Shown piece after piece: positions 34,803 through 44,639 of a stretch of 50,782 nucleotides of DNA. This DNA comes from Loigolactobacillus backii (GTDB lineage: Bacteria > Bacillota > Bacilli > Lactobacillales > Lactobacillaceae). Each line of letters opens with the position of its first letter. Positions within the stretch are counted from its first letter, which is position 1. A program made the position numbers and the translations under genes. The notes beneath the pieces were generated by a model. The model saw only the letters and a list, made by a program, of their open reading frames with translations, was not told the DNA's origin and did no database searches. The stretch is from positions 1 through 50,782 of the forward strand of contig NZ_RHNQ01000008.1 in assembly GCF_003946275.1 (NCBI RefSeq), written 5' to 3'.

Positions 34803-37085
34803 ATGAATCATTACGATGGCCCAGTTTTTCTTCGCTGGCAAGCTAGAAAACAAAAGCAGCGTGTGCCACAGAAGATGGCCACACAAAAAATTGCGCAGCC
34901 TCGGGTAACGGTACCTAATAAGCCTAAAGTTACGGCGCACCGATTTAGGCCAACCTACGTACCCCAAGCACCTCATCAGGTTCGTCAGGCCGAGGATCAG
35001 CGTTTGGACAAGTTGGCTACTGAATTGGAAACAGCTTTGGGTGTCAGTTTATTTTTTGCAGAAACAGGAACCGATTCAGTGGCTGCTTCAACGGCTGCGG
35101 TAGCAACTTCATTTACGTTGGCAACTGATGAGCAAAGTGAGTCTAGGACTGATGTGGAACCGACTAAGGCAGCTATTCCGCCAACGACCAGTCAAGCGGC
35201 CCAACCGCCAATAACAAATGAAATAAAATCTGCAAGTGTTGAAGACAATAAAAAGGTGGCGGTTGTTACAAATGCTTCAACAGCGGCCTCACAATCACAA
35301 CAACCGGCTAAGAAGGTAACAAAAATTGATGAGCCGGTTGCATCCTGGCGAAAAGTTCTGGCCGCGATTAAGGCCTATCGATTGCAGCGCCAAGAAAGTC
35401 CAGCACAGACTGAAAAGGTGCAAACAAAAGTGTTGCCAGAGGTAATAAAAACATCAACGAAAACGGTGGCCACGGCCGCTGTTGAACCAATAGCGGTGGC
35501 GTCCACTGCGGCTGCAACACCCAATATAACGGTAAAGTCTATTGTGCACGAGTCTTCAGCACCAGTGGCAGAAGAGGCGACCGTTACTTCACGTGATGAA
35601 AAAATGCCGCAAAGTACCGCCGGTTTAAAAATAAAAAAACAAGTTTCCTTGGACGATCAACATTATCAGTTACCGCCATTAGATTTATTGCCTAAACCAG
35701 TTAAAACAAATACAAGCGAAATGAGTGCTTGGGTAGAAAATCAGCGCGTTGTTTTAAATGAAACCTTAAATGCTTTTAACGTTAAGGCAACGGTGGCACG
35801 TTGGAGTATTGGTCCGGCCGTTACTCAGTTTGAGATCTCACTGGCGCGGGGAGTAAAAGTTAGTAAAATCACTAATTTAAGTGACGATTTAAAATTGGCC
35901 TTGGCGGCAAAGGATATTCGAATTGAAGCACCAATTCCTGGTAAATCCACAGTTGGAATTGAAATCCCCAACTTGAAGTCGCGGCCGGTGATGTTATCAG
36001 AAGTTGTGGCAACTGAAAAATTTAAGGCTAGTCGCTCGCCGCTAACAATTGCCTTAGGCGTGGATTTATTTGGTCAACCAATGGTCACTAATATCGCTAA
36101 AATGCCCCATGGATTAATTGCTGGCGCGACTGGTTCAGGTAAGAGCGTCTTTATTAACAGCCTATTACTTTCGATTTTGTTTAAGGCTAAGCCAAGTGAA
36201 GTTAAATTATTACTAATTGATCCGAAGGCCGTTGAGCTTGCACCATATAATGGTTTACCACATCTATTATCGCCGGTGATTTCTGATCCGAAGGCCGCTT
36301 CTGCCTCATTGAAGTGGGCAGTGGAAGAGATGGAAAATCGTTATCAAAAGCTGGCGGCAGCTGGGGTTCGTAATTTAGAGCAATTTAATCAAAAGGCCGA
36401 AGCTCATGGCGATTATGGACTTAAGTTACCTTATATTGTTATCATTATTGATGAATTGGCTGATTTAATGATGGTGGCCTCAACTGAGGTTCAAGACTAT
36501 ATTGTTAGGATTACGCAAAAGGCCCGGGCGGCAGGAATCCACTTAATTGTGGCGACACAGCGGCCCAGTGTGGATATTATTACTGGAACAATTAAGAATA
36601 ACATTCCAACTCGAATTGCCTTTATGGTTTCCAGTCAGATTGATTCACGAACCATTATTGATCAAGGTGGGGCCGAACGGTTACTTGGTCGTGGTGACAT
36701 GCTTTACCTTGGAAATGGTCAGAGTCAGCCAATCCGCATTCAAGGAACTTACGCTGAGCCTGAAATTGACCCAATTGTCGCATTTGTAAAGAAACAACTG
36801 GCACCACATTATTTATTTGAGCCAGACGGATTACTGGAAAAGGCGGAAGAAAAAGAAAACCAGGATGAACTTTATCCCCAAGTTTTAACCTATATTGCGA
36901 ATGAACAGCACGTTTCAACTTCGAAACTGCAACGTGAATTTAAAATTGGGTATAATCGCGCGGCCAGTTTAATTGACGATCTTGAGTCCAGTAAATTTAT
37001 TTCACCGGCCAGTGGCTCTAAGCCAAGGGATGTTTATTTGACGCCTGAGGATCTGGCTCAACAAGATAATAGCGATTCAAATTAG
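34803..37085 (+). CDS. sftA: Soluble FtsK-like DNA translocase SftA
   Basis: Hexameric DNA pump that helps clear chromosomal DNA from the division septum. 760 residues, with no membrane segments, which marks it as SftA (YtpS) rather than SpoIIIE/FtsK. Residues about 1-280 are Ala/Thr/Pro/Gln-rich and low in complexity. The alpha/beta motor has Walker A GATGSGKS (441-448), Walker B IIIIDELADLM (about 548) and ATQRPS (about 583). A C-terminal gamma winged helix (about 690-745: YIANEQHVSTSKLQREFKIG) should read polar DNA motifs. The order ytpR-sftA-murC matches Bacillus. Confidence 0.93.
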   Translation: MNHYDGPVFLRWQARKQKQRVPQKMATQKIAQPRVTVPNKPKVTAHRFRPTYVPQAPHQVRQAEDQRLDKLATELETALGVSLFFAETGTDSVAASTAAVATSFTLATDEQSESRTDVEPTKAAIPPTTSQAAQPPITNEIKSASVEDNKKVAVVTNASTAASQSQQPAKKVTKIDEPVASWRKVLAAIKAYRLQRQESPAQTEKVQTKVLPEVIKTSTKTVATAAVEPIAVASTAAATPNITVKSIVHESSAPVAEEATVTSRDEKMPQSTAGLKIKKQVSLDDQHYQLPPLDLLPKPVKTNTSEMSAWVENQRVVLNETLNAFNVKATVARWSIGPAVTQFEISLARGVKVSKITNLSDDLKLALAAKDIRIEAPIPGKSTVGIEIPNLKSRPVMLSEVVATEKFKASRSPLTIALGVDLFGQPMVTNIAKMPHGLIAGATGSGKSVFINSLLLSILFKAKPSEVKLLLIDPKAVELAPYNGLPHLLSPVISDPKAASASLKWAVEEMENRYQKLAAAGVRNLEQFNQKAEAHGDYGLKLPYIVIIIDELADLMMVASTEVQDYIVRITQKARAAGIHLIVATQRPSVDIITGTIKNNIPTRIAFMVSSQIDSRTIIDQGGAERLLGRGDMLYLGNGQSQPIRIQGTYAEPEIDPIVAFVKKQLAPHYLFEPDGLLEKAEEKENQDELYPQVLTYIANEQHVSTSKLQREFKIGYNRAASLIDDLESSKFISPASGSKPRDVYLTPEDLAQQDNSDSN

Positions 37086-37150
37086 GGTGTATTTGAACAA
37101 GATTAATTAAAAATAGTTTTAGTTAACACTCCTAAAAGGGAGCCAGGTTA

Positions 37151-37159
37151 TGCTAAAAT
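37151..37159 (+). promoter_or_regulatory. Extended -10 of murC
   Basis: TGCTAAAAT (TG at 37151, TAAAAT at 37154-37159), 36 bp before the murC GTG start; no clear -35. Confidence 0.5.
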
Positions 37160-37194
37160 TAACTTACTGAGAGAAGAAAAGAGGACACTTAACA

Positions 37195-38526
37195 GTGGAT
37201 AACAACACAGTTTATTATTTTGTGGGGATTAAAGGTTCCGGCATGAGCTCACTTGCGATGGTTTTACACGATGAAGGCTACCAGGTGGAGGGCTCCGATA
37301 TTACGCAGTATACGTTTACACAACGTGATTTAGAGAAGGCGGACATTAAGATCTACCCCTTTGATGCTAAAAATATTCACGCTGGCTTAACCATCGTTGC
37401 TGGCAATGCCTTTGAAGATACCCATCCCGAAATTCAGGCAGCAAAAAAATTAGGGTTGCCAATTATTCATTATCCAGAATTACTTGGCCGAATCATTCAA
37501 GGACACACGAGTATTGGTGTGGCAGGTGCCCACGGTAAGACCAGTACAACTGGTTTATTAGCCCACGTTTTAAGCGGCATCGCGCCAACTAGCTATTTAA
37601 TTGGTGATGGCTCCGGTAAGGGAATTAAGAACTCGCAATTTTTTGCGTTTGAAGCTGACGAATACCGTCGTCATTTTTTGGCTCAGGCACCTGATTATAT
37701 GATTATGACTAATATTGATTTTGATCACCCAGATTACTACACTGGTATTGATGACGTTTTTAATGCCTTTCAAACTGAGGCTAACCAGGTTAAAAAGGGA
37801 ATTTTTGCTTGGGGGGACGACCCTAAACTACGAGAATTAAAAACGAAGGTTCCCATCTATTACTACGGGACCAGTGAGCGGGATGATTTTCAGGCCAAAA
37901 ATATTTTACGAACCGTTAAAGGTTCTGAATTCGATGTTTTGCATGCGGGGCAGAATCTAGGCCATTACAAGATTTCATTATTTGGCGAGCATAATATTTT
38001 AAATAGTTTGGCCGTCATTGCCGTTGCTTATATGGAAAAAATATCCGGGGATGAAGTTGCGCGGGAACTACTTAGTTTTAAGGGCGTTAAACGGCGTTTT
38101 TCCGAACGTAAAATGGCCGATATGACAATTATTGACGATTATGCTCATCATCCTTCTGAAATTAAGGCAACCCTTGATGCGGCGCGGCAAAAATATCCCG
38201 ACAAGGAAATTATTGCTGTTTTTCAGCCACATACTTTTTCACGTACAATTGCTTATTTAGATGATTTTGCTAAGAGTTTAAATCTAGCAGATGTTGTTTA
38301 TTTAACCGATATTTTTGGATCGGCCCGTGAAAAAGCAGGTAAAATTTCTAGTGCTGATTTAGGTGCTAAGATTTCTAAGGGTGGTACTGTCTTGAAGCAA
38401 GACAATATGTCACCGTTACTTGATTATCATGATGCCGTGGTTGTCTTTATGGGTGCCGGCGACGTTCAAAAATATGAAAAAGTTTACGAAGAACTCCTTA
38501 GTAACAGTAGCTTAAAAAATAATTAG
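37195..38526 (+). CDS. murC: UDP-N-acetylmuramate-L-alanine ligase
   Basis: Adds L-alanine to UDP-MurNAc, the first amino acid of the peptidoglycan stem, using ATP. 443 residues. [13 protein letters not shown] (about 9-21) is the UDP-binding start, GAHGKTST (about 111-118) the ATP loop, [11 protein letters not shown] near 150 and [10 protein letters not shown] near 317 the remaining Mur ligase signatures. The start is GTG, with AGAAAAGAGGA upstream. Follows sftA with its own extended -10. Confidence 0.97.
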   Translation: MDNNTVYYFVGIKGSGMSSLAMVLHDEGYQVEGSDITQYTFTQRDLEKADIKIYPFDAKNIHAGLTIVAGNAFEDTHPEIQAAKKLGLPIIHYPELLGRIIQGHTSIGVAGAHGKTSTTGLLAHVLSGIAPTSYLIGDGSGKGIKNSQFFAFEADEYRRHFLAQAPDYMIMTNIDFDHPDYYTGIDDVFNAFQTEANQVKKGIFAWGDDPKLRELKTKVPIYYYGTSERDDFQAKNILRTVKGSEFDVLHAGQNLGHYKISLFGEHNILNSLAVIAVAYMEKISGDEVARELLSFKGVKRRFSERKMADMTIIDDYAHHPSEIKATLDAARQKYPDKEIIAVFQPHTFSRTIAYLDDFAKSLNLADVVYLTDIFGSAREKAGKISSADLGAKISKGGTVLKQDNMSPLLDYHDAVVVFMGAGDVQKYEKVYEELLSNSSLKNN

Positions 38527-38569
38527 CGTAGTGATTATTGTGTTTTACTTTTTAGCGGTTACAATTCAG

Positions 38570-38597
38570 TTGTGTTCTTTGCTAAATTTGGTAGAAT
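38570..38597 (+). promoter_or_regulatory. Putative promoter of the BI-1 gene
   Basis: TTGTGT (38570-38575) and TAGAAT (38592-38597) with 16-bp spacing and TGG just before the -10. The resulting 5' leader would be about 150 nt long. Confidence 0.5.
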
Positions 38598-38753
38598 GGG
38601 TTAACGGTGTTACCAAAAAACCAACTATTAGTTGATCAAATATAGGAATTGTAATGATGCGGCTTTAAAAATGAGTGCTTAAAGTTTCTATCTGTGCTGC
38701 TGGGAACACTACCTAATATAAGGAATTCCAAGAAGAAATGGAGTGTTGAATTA

Positions 38754-39461
38754 ATGCAAGAAGAACCAAGAAGAATTTTAGTTAACGATACTGGTCTGGG
38801 TCGATTCTTAACTAAGGTCTACGGCTATATGACACTAGGTGTTATTGTTTCTGCTTTAGTTTCATTTTTGACTTTAACTACTTACCGGACCCAATTTTTT
38901 GGTTTTGTGAGTGCACACCCTGCTATTTGGTGGATTTTAATGATTGCTGAAGTTGGTTTAGTTATGGGGACAAGTTTTAGAGTGAGTCGTGGTGGCTTAA
39001 TGTCATTTATGCTATTCATGCTATACGCTGTGATTAATGGGTTAACCTTGGCTTTAATTTTGTCAATGTACACTACTGGTAACATTACGACTGCTTTTGT
39101 TGCTGCTGCGGGAACCTTTGCCGGTATGAGCTTGTATGGTTCATTAACTAAACGTAATTTAAATGGCATTGGTCAAATGAGTTTTGCTGCATTAATTGGT
39201 TTGATTGTTGCAATGGTCGTTAATATGTTCCTACGCAATCCAATGATCGACTACGTTTTTTCCTTCATTGGCGTTATTATCTTTATTGGTTTAACGGCGT
39301 GGGATAGCCAACGTTTAAAGCTTATCTACCAGCAGCACGGCACCGAGATTAATACTAATGGCTTAGCGGTCATGGGTGCTTTACAGCTTTACATGGACTT
39401 TATTAATCTATTCTTGTTCTTCCTTCGAATTTTTGGTTTTGGCGGATCAAGCAATCGTTAA
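38754..39461 (+). CDS. BAX inhibitor-1 (BI-1/YetJ) family protein
   Basis: A seven-helix membrane protein of the TMBIM/BI-1 family, whose Bacillus member YetJ is a pH-sensitive calcium leak channel. About 235 residues: a short hydrophilic start, seven hydrophobic spans and the family motif FIGLTAWDSQRLK (about 179-191) before the last span. The frame runs from 38694, but ATG 38754 is preceded by a GGAG site and matches family starts (QEEPRRI). Role here is inferred only from the family. It ends before a long hairpin terminator. Confidence 0.9.
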   Translation: MQEEPRRILVNDTGLGRFLTKVYGYMTLGVIVSALVSFLTLTTYRTQFFGFVSAHPAIWWILMIAEVGLVMGTSFRVSRGGLMSFMLFMLYAVINGLTLALILSMYTTGNITTAFVAAAGTFAGMSLYGSLTKRNLNGIGQMSFAALIGLIVAMVVNMFLRNPMIDYVFSFIGVIIFIGLTAWDSQRLKLIYQQHGTEINTNGLAVMGALQLYMDFINLFLFFLRIFGFGGSSNR

Positions 39462-39482
39462 AATAAAGTTTAAAAAGATTAA

Positions 39483-39592
39483 TGCGGGATAAAAGATCGG
39501 TTCAGGAGGTTAGCAAACGACTAATTAATTTAGAAAGTAATTAGTTGTTTGAACTAAATTCTGAAACGAACAACCTTTATTCCGCTTTTTTA
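39483..39592. terminator. Very long hairpin after the BI-1 gene
   Basis: GCGGGATAAAAG (39484-39495) at one end and CTTTATTCCGC (39575-39585) at the other close an imperfect stem of about 45 pairs ending in AACGACTAATTA/TAATTAGTTGTT, then TTTTTTA. It is far longer than a normal terminator but has the T run of one. Confidence 0.8.
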
Positions 39593-39620
39593 TGTTCAAA
39601 GCGTTTTTTAACTGAACATT

Positions 39621-39629
39621 TGGTAAAAT
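39621..39629 (+). promoter_or_regulatory. Extended -10 of polA
   Basis: TGGTAAAAT (39621-39629), 32 bp before the polA start. An inverted pair ATGTTCA/TGAACAT (39592-39618) overlaps the upstream region. Confidence 0.5.
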
Positions 39630-39660
39630 TAGGTGTGTTATTTAAAAAAGGAGAATGATA

Positions 39661-42333
39661 ATGGCGACTGACAAGCATTTATTATTGATAGACGGAAATA
39701 GTGTCGCTTTTCGGGCCTTTTTCGCGCTCCATTCTCAGGTTAATACGTTTATTAATCATGACGGCTTACATACCAACGCAATCTACGCTTTTAATACGAT
39801 GCTAGACGTCGTTTTAAAAGAATTTAAACCCACTCACGTTTTAGTGGCCTTTGATGCAGGTAAAACAACTTTTAGAACTAAGGAGTTTGCTGAATATAAG
39901 AGCCAGCGTGCCAAGACACCCTCAGAATTATCTGAACAACTACCGTATTTACGCCAGCTATTAACCGCATATGGTATTAAATCATATGAGTTAGCGAATT
40001 ATGAAGCCGACGATATTATTGGTACGTTAGCTAAAGAGGCAAGTCAAGCTGGATTTCAGGTTGATATAGTCACTGGCGATCGGGATTTGACACAATTAGC
40101 AACCGCAGAGGTGACGGTTAACGTTACAGTTAAAGGCGTTAATCAGACGGAGGCCTACACGCCGGAACATGTTATGGAAAAATATGGTTTACAGCCTAAG
40201 CAAATTATCGATATGAAGGGTCTTGCCGGTGATACTTCAGATAACTATCCTGGTGTCCGCAAGGTCGGTGAAAAAACGGCGATTAAATTATTAAAGGAAT
40301 ACGACAGTGTCGAGGGTGTTTATGAGCACCTTGATGATCTGAAGGCCAGTAAAATGAAGGAGCATTTACAAGAAGATCGTTCTAATGCCTTTTTAAGTAA
40401 AAAACTGGCAACAATTAATACTGCCGCGCCAATTAAGGTTTCAGTCACCGAACTCAAGCGACAAGAACGTGACCTTGATAAATTGATTGAATTTTACAAA
40501 GAAATGGACTTTAATTCGTTTTTAAGTAAGCTTGATTCGGCCGTGGCACCAACTGAAGTAGCCGCTAAAACGACGATAAAATTTGAACAATTAACGAATG
40601 AAAATATCAAGCAGGTTTTGGCTAAATTTTCCGGGCCGGTTGTGTTCTATTTAGAAATGTTAGCCAGTAATTACCACACTTCTGATTTTGCGGGATTTGT
40701 AATTGGCCAAGAGGATCATTGGTATTTTGGACGAGATATCAAATTATTACAGCAACCTGATTTCGTTGCTTTTTTTGCCGATAATCAACAAGCAAAATTA
40801 GTTTTTGATTTGAAACGGACATTTGTTGGCCTAAATCGGCTTGGAATTCGGCTAAACGGGACAACTTTTGATTTACTATTGGCTTCATATTTGTTAAATA
40901 CGAATGATAACAGTAATGACCTAGGTAAAATTGCCCAGTTACATCAATACAGTGATGTTGCTACGGATGAAGAAGTTTATGGCAAGGGATCTAAGAAGGC
41001 TTTACCAGAAAATGAAACTGAATTTGCGGAACATCTGGCGCGTAAGGCGCGGGCAATTGAACAATTACAGCCTAAATTAAGCCATGAATTAGAAGCTAAT
41101 GATCAGATCGGTTTATTTAATGAATTAGAAATACCATTAGCGCTAGTATTGGCACAAATGGAAATTGCTGGAATTAAAATCGATAAGGATCGTTTAAACG
41201 ATATGCGGGGGTCCTTTAAGGAACGCATTCAACAAATTCAGGAAAAGATTTATGCGGAAGCAGAAGAAGAGTTTAACATTAATTCTTCCAAACAATTAGG
41301 GGCCATCTTGTTTGAAAAAATGAATTTACCAGTAATAAAAAAGACTAAAACTGGTTACTCAACTGCAGTTGGCGTCCTTGAAAAATTAAAGGGTATTGCA
41401 CCAATTGCCAGTGATGTTTTAGATTATCGTGGTTTGACTAAAATTCAGTCAACCTACATTACCGGCTTACTGAAGGTCATTCATCCCGAGGATGGTAAAA
41501 TTCACACGACTTATTTACAAACGTTAACGCAAACAGGGCGTTTGTCGTCGATTGACCCTAATTTACAGAATATTCCAGTGCGTGATGAAGATGGCCGGCA
41601 AATTCGCCAGGCTTTTGTCCCACGGGAAAAAGGGTGGCAAATTTTTGCGGCTGACTATTCGCAAATTGAGTTACGTGTTTTGGCCCATATTTCCCACGAT
41701 AAAAATCTGCAGGCGGCCTTTAAAGAAGGAATGGATATTCATGCTAGTACGGCCATGCGAATTTTTAATTTGGATTCACCTGCCGATGTGACGCCAAATA
41801 TGCGGCGTGAAGCGAAGGCCGTTAATTTTGGTATTGTCTATGGTATTAGTGATTACGGATTATCGCAAAACATTGGGATTACACGTCTCCAGGCAAAGAA
41901 CTACATTGATAATTATTTCCGTGAATACCCTAATGTTCAGAAATATATGACTGACATTGTTCAGTCGGCTAAAGACCATGGTTACGTTGAAACCCTCTTT
42001 CATCGGCGCCGTTATTTACCCGACATTAACGCCAAAAACTTTAATTTGCGTTCTTTTGCCGAACGGACCGCGATGAATACGCCAATCCAAGGTAGTGCGG
42101 CCGATATTATCAAAGTTGCCATGTTGAATATGCATAAGGCACTTGAGGAGCACAAATTAAAGGCAACGATGTTATTGCAAGTACACGATGAATTAATTTT
42201 TGAAGCACCGGATGATGAAATTCCAGTTCTAAGAAAATTAGTTCCACAAGTGATGGACTCTGCAGTCGATTTAGAGGTTCCCATGAAGGTTGGTTTTGGT
42301 AGCGGGCCAACTTGGTATAACGTAAAGGATTAA
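39661..42333 (+). CDS. polA: DNA polymerase I
   Basis: Fills gaps and removes RNA primers in replication and repair. 890 residues. The 5'-3' exonuclease domain (about 1-290) has LLLIDGNSVAFRAFFAL and TGDRDLTQL. The middle domain (about 300-470) keeps the 3'-5' exonuclease fold but lacks the usual DxE of Exo I (FYLEMLASN) and the Tyr/Asp of Exo III, so proofreading is probably absent, as in Bacillus Pol I. The polymerase domain has DYSQIELRVLAHIS (motif A), RREAKAVNFGIVYG (motif B) and LQVHDELIFEAP (motif C). ATG 39661 follows AAAGGAG; a codon 6 bp upstream is less well placed. First gene of polA-mutM-coaE. Confidence 0.97.
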   Translation: MATDKHLLLIDGNSVAFRAFFALHSQVNTFINHDGLHTNAIYAFNTMLDVVLKEFKPTHVLVAFDAGKTTFRTKEFAEYKSQRAKTPSELSEQLPYLRQLLTAYGIKSYELANYEADDIIGTLAKEASQAGFQVDIVTGDRDLTQLATAEVTVNVTVKGVNQTEAYTPEHVMEKYGLQPKQIIDMKGLAGDTSDNYPGVRKVGEKTAIKLLKEYDSVEGVYEHLDDLKASKMKEHLQEDRSNAFLSKKLATINTAAPIKVSVTELKRQERDLDKLIEFYKEMDFNSFLSKLDSAVAPTEVAAKTTIKFEQLTNENIKQVLAKFSGPVVFYLEMLASNYHTSDFAGFVIGQEDHWYFGRDIKLLQQPDFVAFFADNQQAKLVFDLKRTFVGLNRLGIRLNGTTFDLLLASYLLNTNDNSNDLGKIAQLHQYSDVATDEEVYGKGSKKALPENETEFAEHLARKARAIEQLQPKLSHELEANDQIGLFNELEIPLALVLAQMEIAGIKIDKDRLNDMRGSFKERIQQIQEKIYAEAEEEFNINSSKQLGAILFEKMNLPVIKKTKTGYSTAVGVLEKLKGIAPIASDVLDYRGLTKIQSTYITGLLKVIHPEDGKIHTTYLQTLTQTGRLSSIDPNLQNIPVRDEDGRQIRQAFVPREKGWQIFAADYSQIELRVLAHISHDKNLQAAFKEGMDIHASTAMRIFNLDSPADVTPNMRREAKAVNFGIVYGISDYGLSQNIGITRLQAKNYIDNYFREYPNVQKYMTDIVQSAKDHGYVETLFHRRRYLPDINAKNFNLRSFAERTAMNTPIQGSAADIIKVAMLNMHKALEEHKLKATMLLQVHDELIFEAPDDEIPVLRKLVPQVMDSAVDLEVPMKVGFGSGPTWYNVKD

Positions 42334-42342
42334 GGTGACAAA

Positions 42343-43182
42343 ATGCCAGAATTACCAGAAGTTGAGACAGTTCGGCAAGGGTTGCGCGAACTAATTTTGA
42401 ATAAGACAATTGATCAGGTTCAGGTTTTATGGCCGAAGATTGTTAACGGCGATACTGAACAGTTTAGACAAACCCTACAGGGATTAACTTTTATCGAAAT
42501 TGATCGTCGGGGCAAGTATTTATTATTTCGCTTGAGTGAGCAGATGACGATGGTTTCTCATTTGCGGATGGAAGGTAAGTACCGGTTAAATAAGCAGGAT
42601 GATCCGGTCACGAAACATACGCACGTTATTTTTAATTTTACTGATGGGACTGCGCTCCGCTATTTAGACGTCCGCAAGTTTGGGCGAATGACCCTCATTA
42701 AAACGGGGCAGGAAATGACTTTACCAGGTTTGAATAAGCTAGGAGCCGAGCCAACTGCACAGACGTTTAAAATTGCGGACTTTACTAAAGGGCTTAAACG
42801 ACATAAAAAAGCGATTAAACCAACGCTACTAGATCAACAAGTAGTTGCTGGCCTAGGTAATATTTACGCCGATGAGGTACTTTGGTTAAGCGGTATTAAT
42901 CCGCTACAGCCGGCCAATACGTTGACAGATCAACAGGTGAAGTTATTACACGATAATATTATTGCTGAAATGAAACAGGCAATTAAGGCTAAGGGAACAA
43001 CAATTCGTAGTTATACGGATGCCTACGGAGCCACTGGTGGTTTTCAGTTATCATTACACGTTTACGGACGCGAAGGTGAGGCCTGCGAACGTTGTGGTGG
43101 CACGATTGAAAAGACGCGATTGGCCCAACGCGGAACGCATTTCTGTCCTCACTGTCAAGTGTTAAACGTACCAACAAAATGA
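42343..43182 (+). CDS. mutM: Formamidopyrimidine-DNA glycosylase
   Basis: Removes 8-oxoguanine and formamidopyrimidines and cuts the abasic site. 279 residues. It starts PELPEVETV, whose Pro2 (after Met removal) is the catalytic amine; the H2TH region is near 130-220 with GLGNIYADEVLW; the C-terminal zinc finger has CERCGG and CPHCQ (about 247-273). ATG lies 9 bp after the polA stop and its end overlaps coaE by 4 bp, so polA-mutM-coaE form one transcript. Confidence 0.97.
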   Translation: MPELPEVETVRQGLRELILNKTIDQVQVLWPKIVNGDTEQFRQTLQGLTFIEIDRRGKYLLFRLSEQMTMVSHLRMEGKYRLNKQDDPVTKHTHVIFNFTDGTALRYLDVRKFGRMTLIKTGQEMTLPGLNKLGAEPTAQTFKIADFTKGLKRHKKAIKPTLLDQQVVAGLGNIYADEVLWLSGINPLQPANTLTDQQVKLLHDNIIAEMKQAIKAKGTTIRSYTDAYGATGGFQLSLHVYGREGEACERCGGTIEKTRLAQRGTHFCPHCQVLNVPTK

Positions 43183-43778
43183 CCGTGATTTTGGGCCTTA
43201 CTGGCGGAATTGCCAGTGGCAAATCGACTGTGAGTCGTTATTTAAATGAATTTGGTTTTCCAGTAGTTGATGCCGATATCATTGCGCGGGAAGTTGTTGA
43301 ACCAGGTACGATTGGGCTGCAACAAATTATTGCCACTTTTTCTGAAGCTGTGTTAAAGGCGGACGGTCATTTAAACCGGCAATATCTTGGGCGGATAGTT
43401 TTTGGCCAATCGAAGGAATTAGCAAAACTAACGAAGATTACGGCGCCCTTGATTCGGGAAACCATCACTAAACGTTTACAATTATTAAAAGAAAAGAAAG
43501 CGTCATTAATTGTTTTAGATGTTCCGTTAATGTTTGAAACTGGTTATGATAAGTTGACCGATGTGACTTTATTAGTTGAGATTCCGAAAGAATTGCAATT
43601 GCAACGGCTAATGAGGCGTGATCAGTTAACCTATACTGCCGCATTGGCGCGAATTAATACGCAGTGGCCATTGGCAAAAAAGCGTGCCTTAGCGGACGTC
43701 GTGATTGACAATAGTGGTACGGTTGCACAAACAAAACAGCAAATGTTAGATTTTTTAAAACAGAATCATTTTGTTTAA
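43179..43778 (+). CDS. coaE: Dephospho-CoA kinase
   Basis: Last step of coenzyme A synthesis, phosphorylating dephospho-CoA with ATP. 199 residues. The P-loop GLTGGIASGKST is at 5-16, DADIIAREVVEPG (about 30-42) is the acceptor-binding stretch, and VLDVPLMFETG near 109 is conserved. Start ATG overlaps the mutM stop (ATGA). The same mutM-coaE linkage is common in Firmicutes. Confidence 0.96.
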   Translation: MTVILGLTGGIASGKSTVSRYLNEFGFPVVDADIIAREVVEPGTIGLQQIIATFSEAVLKADGHLNRQYLGRIVFGQSKELAKLTKITAPLIRETITKRLQLLKEKKASLIVLDVPLMFETGYDKLTDVTLLVEIPKELQLQRLMRRDQLTYTAALARINTQWPLAKKRALADVVIDNSGTVAQTKQQMLDFLKQNHFV

Positions 43779-44015
43779 TGTGTTACCAAATTAGCGAGGT
43801 TTCGCTTAAGCGACAATATCTTTTAATAAAGTTACTTGGCTGAAAGTATGATGAAAATGGTCGGCTATTGCGTGATTTAAAACCTTTTCTAGTATTTAGC
43901 TAGCTAATTTGGCCTAAAAATATTGGCACAAGTACTGTCGCTCGGGTTATATCCTTGCCTAATCAATCTGGCCAATAATGCTTTTCAATTATGGTGTAGA
44001 ATCTAACTGGCTTTT
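43779..44015. other. Intergenic region, coaE to nrdR, nothing recognised
   Basis: About 240 bp without a supportable frame or RNA. Only a small AGCGA/TCGCT hairpin (43793-43806) stands out. No clear terminator for coaE could be found. Confidence 0.5.
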
Positions 44016-44057
44016 CAATCAATAAGGTGAGGAATTTTTCCTGACCTTATTTGATTG
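44016..44057. repeat. Inverted repeat upstream of nrdR promoter
   Basis: CAATCAATAAGGTGAGG (44016-44032) pairs with CCTGACCTTATTTGATTG (44040-44057) with one bulge and one mismatch. No T run follows; the nrdR promoter region starts at the next base. Confidence 0.78.
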
Positions 44058-44080
44058 TTGGACTTGCACCAATGGATTAA

Positions 44081-44089
44081 TGGTATACT
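44081..44089 (+). promoter_or_regulatory. Extended -10 of nrdR-dnaB-dnaI
   Basis: TGGTATACT (44081-44089), with TTGGAC or TTGCAC (44058, 44064) as imperfectly spaced -35 candidates. Confidence 0.6.
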
Positions 44090-44128
44090 ATTTCAGGTAA
44101 AGAACACTAAAGATGAGAGGTGTTAATT

Positions 44129-44629
44129 ATGCAATGTCCTCGTTGCCATCACAATGGTTCGCGAGTTGTTGATTCACGGCCAACAGATGAAGGCCGGGTT
44201 ATTCGCCGCCGCCGGGAATGTGAAAATTGTGGTTTCCGTTTTACAACGTTTGAACGCGTAGAACAAACACCGTTATTGGTTATTAAAAAGAATGGTACGC
44301 GGGAAGAGTTTAATCGTGAGAAGATTTTGCGTGGGTTAATTCGTTCTGCTGAAAAACGGCCTGTGACCATGGAACAAATGACGCAGATTGTTGATGAAGT
44401 TGAAAATAAGGTGCGTTCATTGGGTGAAAATGAAGTCGCCTCACAGGCAATTGGTGAATACGTCATGGGCTTACTAGCAGATGTTGACGAAATTGCTTAT
44501 ATTCGTTTTGCTAGTGTCTACCGGCAATTTAAGGATATGAATGTTTTTCTAAAAGAATTAAACGATATGGTAGAAAAAGATAAAAAACAAACTAATGATA
44601 AGAAATCAACGGATCAACCCAAAAAGTGA
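44129..44629 (+). CDS. nrdR: Transcriptional repressor NrdR
   Basis: Nucleotide-sensing repressor of ribonucleotide reductase genes. 166 residues. An N-terminal zinc ribbon (CPRC at 3-6, CENC at 31-34) is followed by an ATP-cone domain (about 49-139: [20 protein letters not shown]) and a Lys/Asp-rich tail. A GTG at 44120 lies inside the GAGAGGTG ribosome site, so ATG 44129 is chosen. It heads the operon with dnaB and dnaI, the usual Gram-positive order. Confidence 0.97.
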   Translation: MQCPRCHHNGSRVVDSRPTDEGRVIRRRRECENCGFRFTTFERVEQTPLLVIKKNGTREEFNREKILRGLIRSAEKRPVTMEQMTQIVDEVENKVRSLGENEVASQAIGEYVMGLLADVDEIAYIRFASVYRQFKDMNVFLKELNDMVEKDKKQTNDKKSTDQPKK

Positions 44630-44639
44630 GGTGTGATGG

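Noticed and set aside
39592-39618. ATGTTCA...TGAACAT pair before polA as a LexA (SOS) box
   Set aside because: The half sites are in the reverse order (GTTC...GAAC) and 13 bases apart, unlike the GAAC-N4-GTTC Gram-positive LexA operator.
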